Assembly: GCF_016587355.1 (NCBI RefSeq)
Contig: NZ_BNJF01000008.1
Location: forward strand, 62,001-126,000
Length of the DNA: 64,000 nucleotides
DNA from: Ktedonospora formicarum
GTDB lineage: Bacteria > Chloroflexota > Ktedonobacteria > Ktedonobacterales > Ktedonobacteraceae
Direction: 5' to 3'
Positions 17,012 to 24,926 of this stretch are shown piece by piece. Every line of letters begins with the position of its first letter. Position 1 is the first letter of the stretch. The notes beneath the pieces are model-generated. The model was not told where the DNA came from. It ran no database searches and worked only from the letters and a program-made list of their open reading frames with translations. A program made the position numbers and the translations under genes.

Positions 17012-17497
17012 ATGAAAAAATTCACGCTTGCGGCTCTCATTATAGTAGCCTTTATTCTCTATAGCCTCCTTTACAGGCATTCAAATGATGCAGCTATCGT
17101 ACCAAATAGTGTAGCTACTTCAAAATCCTCATCAAGTTCGTCCTCTACTGGCACTGCAACGACGACACCTAATGTGACCACAACACCAGATGCGACAACC
17201 ACACTTGGTGCTCTCTATAAAGATGGCTCCTATACAGGGAGCGTTGCGGATGCCCACTGGGGCAATGTACAGGTCAAAGTCGTGATCCAAAACGGCAAAA
17301 TAACTGATGTATCGTTTTTACAATATCCTAACGAACGGAGTCGATCAGTAATGATCAATGAGTATGCTGATCCCCAACTCTCCAGCGAGGCGATTCAAGC
17401 TCAAAGTGCCAATGTTGATATTGTAACAGGAGCGACTGATACCAGCGAGGCGTTCATGCAATCACTCGCTGACGCTCTCTCCCAAGCAAAAGGATAA
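17012..17497 (+). CDS. Exported FMN-binding-domain protein (covalent flavin carrier)
   Basis: A 161-residue protein. Residues 1-22 are an uncleaved or signal-type membrane segment (KKFTLAALIIVAFILYSLLY). Residues 30-65 are a Ser/Thr-rich spacer. Residues ~66-160 are an FMN_bind domain as in RnfG/NqrC (YKDGSYTGSVADAHWGNVQV ... KITDVSFLQYP). The flavinylation motif DIVTGATDTSEAF is near the C-terminus; in this family FMN is linked by a phosphoester bond to the Thr of the GAT (Thr142 here). The domain would sit outside the membrane. It is followed after two bases by apbE, the enzyme that attaches the FMN, and then by a membrane flavoprotein reductase. Together they should pass electrons across the membrane to an external acceptor. 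Domain assignment is confident; the terminal acceptor is unknown. Confidence 0.88.
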   Translation: MKKFTLAALIIVAFILYSLLYRHSNDAAIVPNSVATSKSSSSSSSTGTATTTPNVTTTPDATTTLGALYKDGSYTGSVADAHWGNVQVKVVIQNGKITDVSFLQYPNERSRSVMINEYADPQLSSEAIQAQSANVDIVTGATDTSEAFMQSLADALSQAKG

Positions 17498-17499
17498 AA

Positions 17500-18243
17500 A
17501 TGAAACAGACACATCTCCTGATGGGCATGCCCATAACCATCGAAGTTGTGGACGCAGGAGTCAGGCAAGACGACCTCGACAGTGTGTTTGCCTATTTTGC
17601 CTCTGTCGATGCCACTTTTAGCACCTATAAGGTGACGAGCGAGATCTCAAAAATCAATAGAGGCGAACTTTACGCAGAACAGTACACCGAAGATATGAAG
17701 ACTATTCTCACGTTAAGCGAGCAAACGAAAAAGGATACGCATGGATACTTCGATATTCGTCGCGACGACATCTATGATCCTTCTGGCATTGTCAAAGGAT
17801 GGGCAATTCAAAATGCCACCAACCTGTTGAAGGCGAGAGGATTTCGTAATTTCTATATTGATGCGGGTGGAGATATTCAGGTCGCTGGAAAGAAAGAAGG
17901 CAATCTCTGGCGAGTTGGCGTACGAAATCCATTTCACCATGCCGAACATGTGAAAGTGCTTGCTCTTACCAATCGAGGAATTGCCACCTCGGGTACCGCT
18001 ATCCGAGGACAACACATTTATGATCCATATAATCCGCATAAGCTTCTTTTGGACATTGTCAGTATCACCATTATTGGCCCTAATGTGTATGAAGCCGACC
18101 GATATGCAACGGCTGCGTTTGCTATGGGAAGAAAAGGCATACTGTTCGTCGAGAAATTGACGGGTTTTGAGGGGTACATGATCGATGCTCAGGGAAGAGC
18201 CACATTTACGAGTGGATTTGAAAGGTTCGTACTGCAAAAATGA
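17500..18243 (+). CDS. apbE: FAD:protein FMN transferase (ApbE)
   Basis: A 247-residue protein, compact compared with the ~300-350 residues of many ApbE proteins. It keeps the family landmarks: MGMPITIEV at the N-terminus, SGIVKGWAIQNA, the FAD/Mg-binding FYIDAGGDIQVAG, SGTAIRGQHIYDP, and the C-terminal EADRYATAAFAMG with the metal-binding Asp. ApbE transfers FMN from FAD to a Thr of target proteins; the obvious target is the FMN-binding protein encoded just upstream. No clear signal peptide is visible, which is unusual because flavinylation of exported domains normally happens outside; it may act before export or be held by another route. It overlaps the next gene by four bases (ATGA), implying translational coupling. 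Confidence 0.92.
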   Translation: MKQTHLLMGMPITIEVVDAGVRQDDLDSVFAYFASVDATFSTYKVTSEISKINRGELYAEQYTEDMKTILTLSEQTKKDTHGYFDIRRDDIYDPSGIVKGWAIQNATNLLKARGFRNFYIDAGGDIQVAGKKEGNLWRVGVRNPFHHAEHVKVLALTNRGIATSGTAIRGQHIYDPYNPHKLLLDIVSITIIGPNVYEADRYATAAFAMGRKGILFVEKLTGFEGYMIDAQGRATFTSGFERFVLQK

Positions 18244-19760
18244 TGAAACCTATAGATGCCGTGCTCAATCATATCACCATGTATAGATTAGTGCTCTATG
18301 CACTTCTTGGCATGATTGGTCTGGCGACAATTCTGGCAGCCTTTCAGTTGCTTCCCTTTTCCCCGTTGTCACTTCTTGCGTCAACGGCTTTTCTCATTGT
18401 TATGTGTTGGGCAATGAATACAGTTTTTGCCCGCATCTTTGAAGTGCCGGCTAATGTTGAATCGTCCGCTATTACTGCCCTCATTTTGGCTCTTATTGTC
18501 GATCCCGCGCAATCACCTGCTGCTTTTCAGTTTCTTGGCTGGGCTGCAATTCTGGCAATGGCTTCAAAGTATATCCTTGCCCTGAACAAAAAGCACTTCT
18601 TCAACCCTGCTGCTATCGCGGTCGTTCTTACCTCTTTTGTGCTTGGCGAATCGGCAAGCTGGTGGATAGGCACCATAAGTATGTTACCAGCCGTGCTACT
18701 TGGAGGGATACTCATTGCTCGCAAGTTACGTCAAGAAGACATGGTATGGAGCTTTGTGGCTTCCACAATTGTGAGTACGTGTGGGATTACCCTTGTCCAA
18801 GGGCAAACTCTCTCTACAGAATTGTATCAAATGCTTGCTCAGTCCCCTCTGTTTTTCTTTGCATTCATTATGCTCACTGAACCACTAACAGCTCCTCCTA
18901 CCAAAAAGTTGAGGAGATTCTATGGTGTGCTGACAGGCATTTTCTTCATCCCCCAGATTCATATCAGCACGCTTTATTCTACGCCAGAATTGGCTCTGGT
19001 CATGGGGAACGTTTTCTCCTATCTGGTGAGTCCCAAGCAGAAAGTCACGCTGACCTTGAGCAGAAAGACGAAAATGGCTCCCGACATAATTGATTTCGTT
19101 TTCAAATCCTCACAGAAATTAGCTTTTACACCTGGACAATATATGGAGTTTACGCTTGCGCATCCTCATTCAGATAGTAGAGGCAATCGAAGGTATTTTA
19201 CGCTTGCCTCATCACCAACTGAGAATTTTGTGCACCTGGGAGTGCGATTTTATGAGCAGGGAAGCAGCTTTAAGAAAGCAATGTATACCATGAATGGGAA
19301 AACACAATTTATTGGAGCGCAGGTTGCCGGAGATTTTACGCTTCCTCCAGACCCAAAACAAAAGCTCGTCTTCATTGCAGGGGGCATAGGTATTACTCCT
19401 TTTAGAAGTATGTTGAAATATCTGCTTGATATACACCAGAGGCGAGATATTACCCTGCTCTATATAAACAAAACCAGGAATGAGATTGTGTATGCCGACA
19501 TTTTAAGCGCAGCACAGGCCAGGCTTGGTCTCAAAATATTCTATACCTTGACTGATAGAACTGCTCTTCCACTAAACTGGACTGGTCTCGTTGGTAGAAT
19601 AAATGAGCAAATGTTGATGAAGATAGTTCCTGATTATAATGAATATATCTTCTATCTCTCAGGGCCGCCGGATATGGTAAAAGCATATGAGCAAGTGTTG
19701 AGAAATATGAAAATCAAGCATAGCCAGATAAAAAAAGACTTTTTCCCAGGGCTGGTCTAA
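18240..19760 (+). CDS. RnfD/NqrB-like membrane domain fused to ferredoxin-NADP reductase
   Basis: A 506-residue fusion. Residues ~1-260 have eight or so membrane segments related to RnfD/NqrB, with the family-like loop FIMLTEPLTAPPTKKLRRFYG near 215-235. Residues ~265-506 are a flavin reductase of the FNR type: FAD-binding RRYFTLASSPTE, phosphate-binding GGIGITPFRSM, and a C-terminal YLSGPPDMVKAYEQVL as in NAD(P)H-oxidising FNR modules. The cytoplasmic FNR part would take electrons from NAD(P)H and pass them through membrane-bound flavin to the exported FMN carrier encoded two genes upstream. Operon membership is clear from the ATGA overlap with apbE. Such FMN-bind/ApbE/RnfD-FNR sets are known among flavinylation-based extracytosolic electron-transfer systems. 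The physiological acceptor here is not known. Confidence 0.85.
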   Translation: MMKPIDAVLNHITMYRLVLYALLGMIGLATILAAFQLLPFSPLSLLASTAFLIVMCWAMNTVFARIFEVPANVESSAITALILALIVDPAQSPAAFQFLGWAAILAMASKYILALNKKHFFNPAAIAVVLTSFVLGESASWWIGTISMLPAVLLGGILIARKLRQEDMVWSFVASTIVSTCGITLVQGQTLSTELYQMLAQSPLFFFAFIMLTEPLTAPPTKKLRRFYGVLTGIFFIPQIHISTLYSTPELALVMGNVFSYLVSPKQKVTLTLSRKTKMAPDIIDFVFKSSQKLAFTPGQYMEFTLAHPHSDSRGNRRYFTLASSPTENFVHLGVRFYEQGSSFKKAMYTMNGKTQFIGAQVAGDFTLPPDPKQKLVFIAGGIGITPFRSMLKYLLDIHQRRDITLLYINKTRNEIVYADILSAAQARLGLKIFYTLTDRTALPLNWTGLVGRINEQMLMKIVPDYNEYIFYLSGPPDMVKAYEQVLRNMKIKHSQIKKDFFPGLV

Positions 19761-19761
19761 T

Positions 19762-20001
19762 ATGGGCAAGCAAACATCTCAAACCGGCCTCTCCTTCTCA
19801 GAAGAAACGCCATCCTGTCAAGACGACCAATCGGGCCAGGACGGCGCTGCAGAAAGGAAAATCCCCTTCCTCCCTACTATAGCGCACTTACGATATCTCA
19901 TGCAAGATGCCTATGAACAGGCAACACGACCATACAAGAACAACGCTGAGACGTTCAACACAAGGCGCATGACATGGGAGGTGTCATGCGCCTTGTGTTG
20001 A
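19762..20001 (+). CDS. Short hydrophilic protein at the end of the flavin operon, unknown
   Basis: Starts one base after the reductase stop, so it is probably translated by coupling. The 79 residues are hydrophilic in the first half (Ser/Gln/Asp-rich) with one amphipathic stretch (IAHLRYLMQDAYEQATRPYK). The last 15 codons lie inside a long perfect hairpin (19954-20002), so the C-terminus may be an accident of a terminator-like structure or of an inserted repeat. No family recognised; it may not be functional. Confidence 0.4.
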   Translation: MGKQTSQTGLSFSEETPSCQDDQSGQDGAAERKIPFLPTIAHLRYLMQDAYEQATRPYKNNAETFNTRRMTWEVSCALC

Positions 20002-20002
20002 A
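19954..20002. terminator. 21-bp perfect hairpin at the end of the flavin operon
   Basis: The arm 19954-19974 (begins TTCAACACAAGGCGC) is exactly complementary to 19982-20002, with a 7-base loop TGGGAGG. There is no following T tract, so it is not a standard intrinsic terminator. It could act as an mRNA-stabilising hairpin or be a repeat-type palindrome. The position argues for a role in ending or protecting the operon transcript. Confidence 0.6.
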
Positions 20003-20150
20003 CATTCGGGCCTAGCCGCTGCTATCCCAACTGGCGGGTCTCAACCTACAAAAAGGCTTACTTCTCGTTCGCGCTCCTCTGCCACCAGAGCAACATGCTC
20101 ACCAGGCTGACTACTCCCTTCTCTCGCTCTCCCAATCGCGCCAGCACCTC

Positions 20151-20634
20151 CCGCACATGGACGAGGTCGTCCTCACGATTCGCGGGCAAAAACACTCTCT
20201 TTGGCGAGCGGTAGACCAGGACGGAAATGTGCTCGATATCTTGGTCCAGAGCCGCCGCCATAAGAAAGTGGCAAAACGATTTTTCCGTAAGCTTCTCAAA
20301 GGGCTGCGCTACATGCCGCGCGTGATCATTACCGACAAGCTAAGGAGCTATGGTGCGGCCAAACGCGAAATCTTGCCAGGTGTGGAGCATCGACAGCACC
20401 CGCGTGTTGAACAATCGAGCGGAAAATTTACACCAACCCACGCGACTGCGCGAGAAGAAAATGCGCAAATTCAAATCAGCATGCCATGCGCAACGCTTTC
20501 TCTCCGCCTTTGGACCCTTCTCGGATCATTTTCGGCCGCGACGACATTGTCTGCGTGCGGCAGAGCATCGCGCCACCATGCAAGATCGGTTCCAGGTGTG
20601 GAACCAGACAATAGAAGCAAAAACACCAGCATGA
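20151..20634 (+). pseudogene. IS6-type transposase, 5'-truncated and frameshifted
   Basis: The text begins abruptly at HMDEVVLTIRGQKHSLWRAV, which corresponds to the first catalytic Asp region, so the N-terminal third is missing. It continues through VLDILVQSRRHKKVAKRFFR and RVIITDKLRSYGAAKREILP. Near 20400 a single-base change moves the reading from HRQH to the frame RVLNNRAENLHQPTRLREKK. That frame contains the catalytic Glu and the family's C-terminal HAQRFLSAFGPFSDHFRPRR. The right end GTTGACAATACCCAC follows at 20714-20728. Inactive. Confidence 0.85.
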
Positions 20635-20713
20635 TATCACATCTTCCTCCCTCCCCTCAGCTTCTTTCCCTCTCCTTGGCTCTTCTTTTCTAAAAAGCTC
20701 TTCTATTACTCCT

Positions 20714-20728
20714 CTAAGTTGACAATAC
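20714..20728 (+). repeat. IS6-type right end
   Basis: AAGTTGACAATACCC matches the ends of the elements at 9700-9861 and 45210-46056. It marks the 3' boundary of the IS6 pseudogene; the left end is lost. Confidence 0.65.
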
Positions 20729-21176
20729 CCACAGGACTCCTCCTCAAGCACTCTCTCAAGCATCTATTCATCGTGCTTTTCACGCGCGTTCACGCCTCTT
20801 TCACCATCCTATTCACTCCTCTTTCCCTTTTCATACACACGCGCATTCCCACCCTGCAAAGATTCGTTCGCCTGCCCTGGCCTCTCCCTTCCATCACATC
20901 ACCAACGTTTTTCATCACTACTCCAGGAACACAGAGGCTATCATTTGCAATTCCCACGAATTGCGCAATGAGCTTCGTTGAAGAGATAATCGCTGGCTGG
21001 ATGAGCAAAAGTCATGTAGCACTGGATGTGGAGTGAGAGGGCAGAACTAGAGGTAGGGAGAGTGAACAGGGTAGAAGATGAGAAAGCAGGGAAATTCGAG
21101 AGAAGAGATTATGAGGTTGTACTCGGAGCAGCAGTCTTTCCGGGGAGAGAGCACGCCGGGGCTACCGAGACGAAGT
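20729..21176. other. Intergenic, no gene recognised
   Basis: Pyrimidine-rich first half, mixed second half. A + strand open frame ends in MSFVEEIIAGWMSKSHVALD but has no plausible start or family match. The last ~100 bases are probably the downstream end of the next transposable element. Confidence 0.35.
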
Positions 21177-23081
21177 TTAAGCCGTCGCCAAGCCGAGCGA
21201 AGTAGCAAAATTCTCTGGGACCCCGAACAGTCTGATTGTCACCCGACCAGACGTTGGAACACGGGCATTGCGAGCCAGTCGCCCTTCCCACGAAAGACGA
21301 TAATGTGCACGTTGGGCACGGAACAGAAGCCTAGGCGAGACTTCCAGGCTAGCGCAGGTGGGAGGCCCGACCTGGACCTCGATGCGTTGGTGGCGCAAAA
21401 GCTGGATGCACGCACGCCGGTAGGGCCGACGGCTCCAGTCACGCCAGAGCAGGGGTGCTGAACCAACGACAAGCGGATGCAGGAGCACGCTGACCTGGCG
21501 TGGCTTCGCAGTAGCGCTGCCATTCCATTGACATTGGTCGCGCAGGGGACAGGGACGACAACTGCGAATGCTAGCCGCGTAGACCACACGCAGGCTTCCA
21601 CTGGCTTCGTTGCGCCGTTCGTGAACCACAAGGGACTGATTGGCAGGACAGCGCAGCGTGCCATCGGGCTGGAGGGCGAAGTCCTGCCCAGAGAAGCGGC
21701 CCGCTTTGAAGGCGGTGGCAACCGAGGGCTTGCCATAGCCACAGGTGTGGGGCTGCTGCTCTTTGGCCTCGGGCACAGCGGGAGCAAACTTGGTGGCGCG
21801 TACTGGATCAGGATGAAGCAGATGCCCCAACTCCAGGCGGACGTTCCAGATCCATTGACTGACGATTTGCCATGCCTCCTGCCCAGCAGGCGAATGGCTA
21901 CACCAGCGATCCGGGTCGATCTCCTGGTCTTCATCAGCAAGCATCGGTTCAAAAGCGCCACGATGCAGGTAGAGTGCTACGACATCGAAGGCAGTGAAGC
22001 CATCTTGTGGAAGATGGGTGAAAAAGAGTTCGTAGACAACGCCCTTGCGAGTGTGACCGATACTGCTCTTTTTCCCGGTAGCTGGGTGGGTAGCCACCAC
22101 GACGCGACAGCGGCAGCCCGTCTTGCCCACAGGAACATCGGGGCAGTCGTAGAGCGTGCGTACCAGAGAGCTTTCTGGGGGACTGAAGGAGGCATCAGGA
22201 GGCAAGTGGAGTCGTGCCTGTATGGTTGGGTGATCCAACACCGTATAGTCTTTGCCCCGCATCACGAAGCAGAGGCCACCTAGATCCGCAATGACGGCCC
22301 CAGTGCCGTAGAGGCCATCTAATCGCAGCAGGGCACGTGTTTGAGGCTGATTGTTGGCCTCCAGATAGCGACGGATAACGAAGAGCGCGCGTGCCAGTTC
22401 CTCTCGGTACTTCCCGTTGCCTCTGTTTCCGAAGCTGCCGAGCCACTGAGAGGTATGGGCTTGCGAAATGGCAGTGCGGGTGCGAACAACCTCTCCTCGC
22501 TTGCGTCCCGTGTAGCCAGCAGCGCAGACCTCATCCAGGCGACGATGGGCAGGAGGCAGCTCCTCCCCCTTCGGTAAGGCACGTTGGCGGGCCGCCTCGC
22601 GGGTGCCATCGATGTCGAAGACCTCCCACTGCCTCCCCACTCGATCAAGCAGTTCGCCTCTCTGCCGCTCTTCGGTGAGCGGGCGAGCGAGCAGATCGTC
22701 GAGAAAGAGGGCGCGCAGGGCTTCGACTGGCTCCATGGTCAGAGCCGCCAAAAAACGCGAGAGGGTCGAGCGGGCTGGAAGCTGGTCACGATCAAACAAG
22801 GCCATGAATGGGACCGCAAAAGGCTGGAGCCTCTCGTAGAAAGCTTCTAGTGTACGTTCACCGCTGATGGCGTACCCGAAGAGGACCGCGAGGAAGTCGA
22901 TCACCTCGTAGTGCCCCATGCGCCGCCGCGCAAAGCGCACGCGTTCATCGATCGTGGTCAGGACACCCTGCCTGCGAAGATGCTCGGCGATCAGAGCGAC
23001 TTCGCCAAACCAGAAGGGCGTCGAGGGGACAGACGCGCAAGAGGCCTGGATGATTACTGATCCATCGGCGATACTGTTCAT
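21177..23081 (-). CDS. Large DDE transposase, apparently intact
   Basis: A 634-codon frame without interruption. The N-terminal ~150 residues contain a transposase-type helical region (MGHYEVIDFLAVLFGYAISG ... LPARSTLSRFLAALTMEPVE). The middle has the first acidic motif (WEVFDIDGTREAAR) and a second candidate (ALLRLDGLYGTGAVIADLGG). A long C-terminal part carries the WNVRLELGHLLHPDP motif with Glu, and a Cys cluster (RSCRPCPLRDQCQWNG) of the kind seen near the end of large IS1182/IS4-like transposases. Terminal repeats were not identified. It is one of the few transposases here without damage. Family is uncertain; transposase nature is likely. Confidence 0.7.
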   Translation of the reverse strand: MNSIADGSVIIQASCASVPSTPFWFGEVALIAEHLRRQGVLTTIDERVRFARRRMGHYEVIDFLAVLFGYAISGERTLEAFYERLQPFAVPFMALFDRDQLPARSTLSRFLAALTMEPVEALRALFLDDLLARPLTEERQRGELLDRVGRQWEVFDIDGTREAARQRALPKGEELPPAHRRLDEVCAAGYTGRKRGEVVRTRTAISQAHTSQWLGSFGNRGNGKYREELARALFVIRRYLEANNQPQTRALLRLDGLYGTGAVIADLGGLCFVMRGKDYTVLDHPTIQARLHLPPDASFSPPESSLVRTLYDCPDVPVGKTGCRCRVVVATHPATGKKSSIGHTRKGVVYELFFTHLPQDGFTAFDVVALYLHRGAFEPMLADEDQEIDPDRWCSHSPAGQEAWQIVSQWIWNVRLELGHLLHPDPVRATKFAPAVPEAKEQQPHTCGYGKPSVATAFKAGRFSGQDFALQPDGTLRCPANQSLVVHERRNEASGSLRVVYAASIRSCRPCPLRDQCQWNGSATAKPRQVSVLLHPLVVGSAPLLWRDWSRRPYRRACIQLLRHQRIEVQVGPPTCASLEVSPRLLFRAQRAHYRLSWEGRLARNARVPTSGRVTIRLFGVPENFATSLGLATA

Positions 23082-23188
23082 ATGTACCTCGCTTTCAGGA
23101 AAGCGTTGTATTCTTCCTTCTCAAAGAGGTACGTTTTATGCCGACTCGCTCTTGCGCAATTCGTGGGGAGGTGGGTCTAGCAAAAGCA

Positions 23189-23785
23189 TTACTTTGTAGA
23201 AGGTAGAACGTTTGAATGACGAGTGGTTTCCTTCTTCAAGAACTTCCTCATCAGCACCAGGTCAATGAAGCGACCATCATCCATCTTCACCTGTTTCATC
23301 AACCGTCCTTCTTCCTTGAAACCCAGCAAGGTATAGAGATGAATAGCTCCGACGTTGGTTGCGAAAACCTCGAGCCGGAGCTTTTCGAGCAGTGGCTCTC
23401 TTTCACCCCACTCAATAAGTGCTTCAAGCATGGCCTTGCCCACGCCGTATTTTCGCCACGCTTTGTCCACACTCATCCCGAATTCCCCTTGATGGCAGAG
23501 GCGTCTTCGTGTATCCTGAGAAAAATTGAGGAACCCAATCAATCTTCCATCCGCTTCGACGACGATGACCACGTTACGCGCACGCATCTTCTGGTTCCCA
23601 ATCCATTCCCTTGCTTGTTCTACGCTCATCGTGTGCTCTTCGGGAGCCCGAATCATAAACTCACCTTCCTCAAGCATAGAGTGTACCATTCTCAAGAACT
23701 CCTGAGCATCAGAAGGGAATGCCGAACGGATCAGGACAGTTTGGCCCGTTCTCAAACGATTTTCTTTTGCTGTGATCTGACTCAT
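23189..23785 (-). CDS. GNAT-family N-acetyltransferase
   Basis: A 198-residue protein with the GNAT core. It has VVIVVEADGRLIGFLNFS (beta strands 2-4) and the acetyl-CoA pyrophosphate loop in HQGEFGMSVDKAWRKYGVGK, where R-K-Y-G-V-G-K fits Q/R-x-x-G-x-G/A. Next come a helix MLEALIEWGE and KLRLEVFATNVGAIHLYTLL with the conserved N-x-x-A-x-x-L-Y-x-x-x-G-F. The C-terminal KMDDGRFIDLVLMRKFL is typical of the RimJ/RimL/SpeG-like branch. The substrate cannot be predicted. It is monocistronic, with ~130 bases separating it from the next leftward gene. Confidence 0.88.
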   Translation of the reverse strand: MSQITAKENRLRTGQTVLIRSAFPSDAQEFLRMVHSMLEEGEFMIRAPEEHTMSVEQAREWIGNQKMRARNVVIVVEADGRLIGFLNFSQDTRRRLCHQGEFGMSVDKAWRKYGVGKAMLEALIEWGEREPLLEKLRLEVFATNVGAIHLYTLLGFKEEGRLMKQVKMDDGRFIDLVLMRKFLKKETTRHSNVLPSTK

Positions 23786-23921
23786 GGTTTTTCCTTTTCA
23801 TTCCTCGTTTTTTGTGACAGCAACACCTCATCATGTTCCAGCGACTTTGCTCGCAGCTATGCGGTCTTTCATCTGAAAGCTTTTCCCACTGATAGAAATC
23901 ACTTCTCCATATTCAACAGCA

Positions 23922-24815
23922 TCAATCGCCGGTTGGGACAATTCCGGCACGCTCTATCATGAGAATCACCGTGCGTTCAGGTGCCCTTGTTCGATGTATT
24001 ACCCCTTTCGGGATAGTAAACCCTTGCTGTGGGGCAAGTTCAACTGTTCTCCCTTCCAGATCTATGAGAAAACGTCCCTCTATCACAAAAAAGAACTCAT
24101 CTTCCTTCTCATGCTTGTGCCAGTGAAACGCTCCCTGCATGATGCCAAGCCGTACGACGCTCTCGTTCACCTGGCACAATGTCTGGTTATACCAGGCAGC
24201 CTGGCAGGTTGCGACAAGCGTCGGGACGTCAATGAGTTCCAATGGCTTGTACTGCGCATTGAGATGGATCGAATAGGGTATTTGCTGCTCCATCATGCTC
24301 TCCTCTCTCTCAAGCGAAATTTCTTGACGTGCGGCAATGCTCGCGAGGCGTGGCTTTGCTATTGCCACATAGTCGCTCGTTTTGAGTACCAGCGAGCGAT
24401 CCAGTCGCGCCGCGTTGAAGTAGAGTTCGTCGTTCTCCAGCACAGAAGGATCGACAATCAGCTCCAGCTCGGGATGGAAGGAGAACGGTAGGATCGTGCC
24501 TGCAACACTGCCCGCGAGTTGTTCGGCAATGGCCAAGCTGGCAAATGCCACGTACGTTGCCTGCAGGAGCGCCTTCACAGCCTGTAAATCTACTCTGGCA
24601 TCACCTGGCACGACCGCGAGAAGATATTTCGTCACTTTCTTGCCTTGCTTGACCATCAGCACAATGCACTTCGCCGCTTGCGAGAGAGCATTCCCACGCA
24701 TGGCGCTGACAAGCTCCGTCTGCCCCTGGGGTGCATGATCGATGAAGCGATAGGTCGCCTGATGCTGATCAAGCAAGGCGATCAGTTGTGTATAGGTATC
24801 TCTCTGTGTCTCCAC
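23922..24815 (-). CDS. YbaK/ProX-type aminoacyl-tRNA deacylase fused to a cupin
   Basis: The GTG at 24815 is taken as start because AGGAAGGA lies upstream. Residues ~1-170 are a YbaK/aminoacyl-tRNA deacylase-like domain: TYRFIDHAPQGQTELVSAMR, CIVLMVKQGKKVTKYLLAVV, GDARVDLQAVKALL, and a late LELIVDPSVL. Such domains hydrolyse mischarged tRNAs. Residues ~185-298 are a cupin: GAFHWHKHEKEDEFFFVIEG gives the H-x-H-x-(n)-E metal ligands, and the second motif includes PKGVIHRTRAPE. The two domains also exist as separate proteins in other bacteria, and the Met-rich joint (EESMMEQQIPYS) could mark a fusion of two formerly separate genes. It is divergent from a GlxA-type regulator with a palindrome between them. 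The biological role of the combination is unknown. Confidence 0.8.
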   Translation of the reverse strand: METQRDTYTQLIALLDQHQATYRFIDHAPQGQTELVSAMRGNALSQAAKCIVLMVKQGKKVTKYLLAVVPGDARVDLQAVKALLQATYVAFASLAIAEQLAGSVAGTILPFSFHPELELIVDPSVLENDELYFNAARLDRSLVLKTSDYVAIAKPRLASIAARQEISLEREESMMEQQIPYSIHLNAQYKPLELIDVPTLVATCQAAWYNQTLCQVNESVVRLGIMQGAFHWHKHEKEDEFFFVIEGRFLIDLEGRTVELAPQQGFTIPKGVIHRTRAPERTVILMIERAGIVPTGD

Positions 24816-24885
24816 GTGCTCAATATTCCTTCCTCTTGGCAAAAAAGAATCAGTCTGCTAGAATCCTGCCATACATTGCTGACAT

Positions 24886-24898
24886 CTGCCAGTGGCAG
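24886..24898. promoter_or_regulatory. Palindrome between divergent YbaK-cupin and AraC genes
   Basis: CTGCCAGTGGCAG is a perfect interrupted palindrome (6-bp arms, one centre base) in the ~110-bp divergent intergenic region. A related half-site CCTGCCAT lies 20 bases to the left. It is a candidate site for the GlxA-type regulator itself, inferred only from position. Confidence 0.45.
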
Positions 24899-24926
24899 AA
24901 AAGACAACAAGCATCGGAAAACTGCC

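Noticed and set aside
19762-20001. A solid fourth gene of the flavin operon.
   Set aside because: Kept only as low-confidence: the C-terminal 15 codons are one arm and loop of a perfect hairpin and no family similarity is visible.
20719-21036. A + strand gene ending in SFVEEIIAGWMSKSHVALD.
   Set aside because: The first half is low-complexity pyrimidine-rich sequence, and there is no start signal or family pattern.
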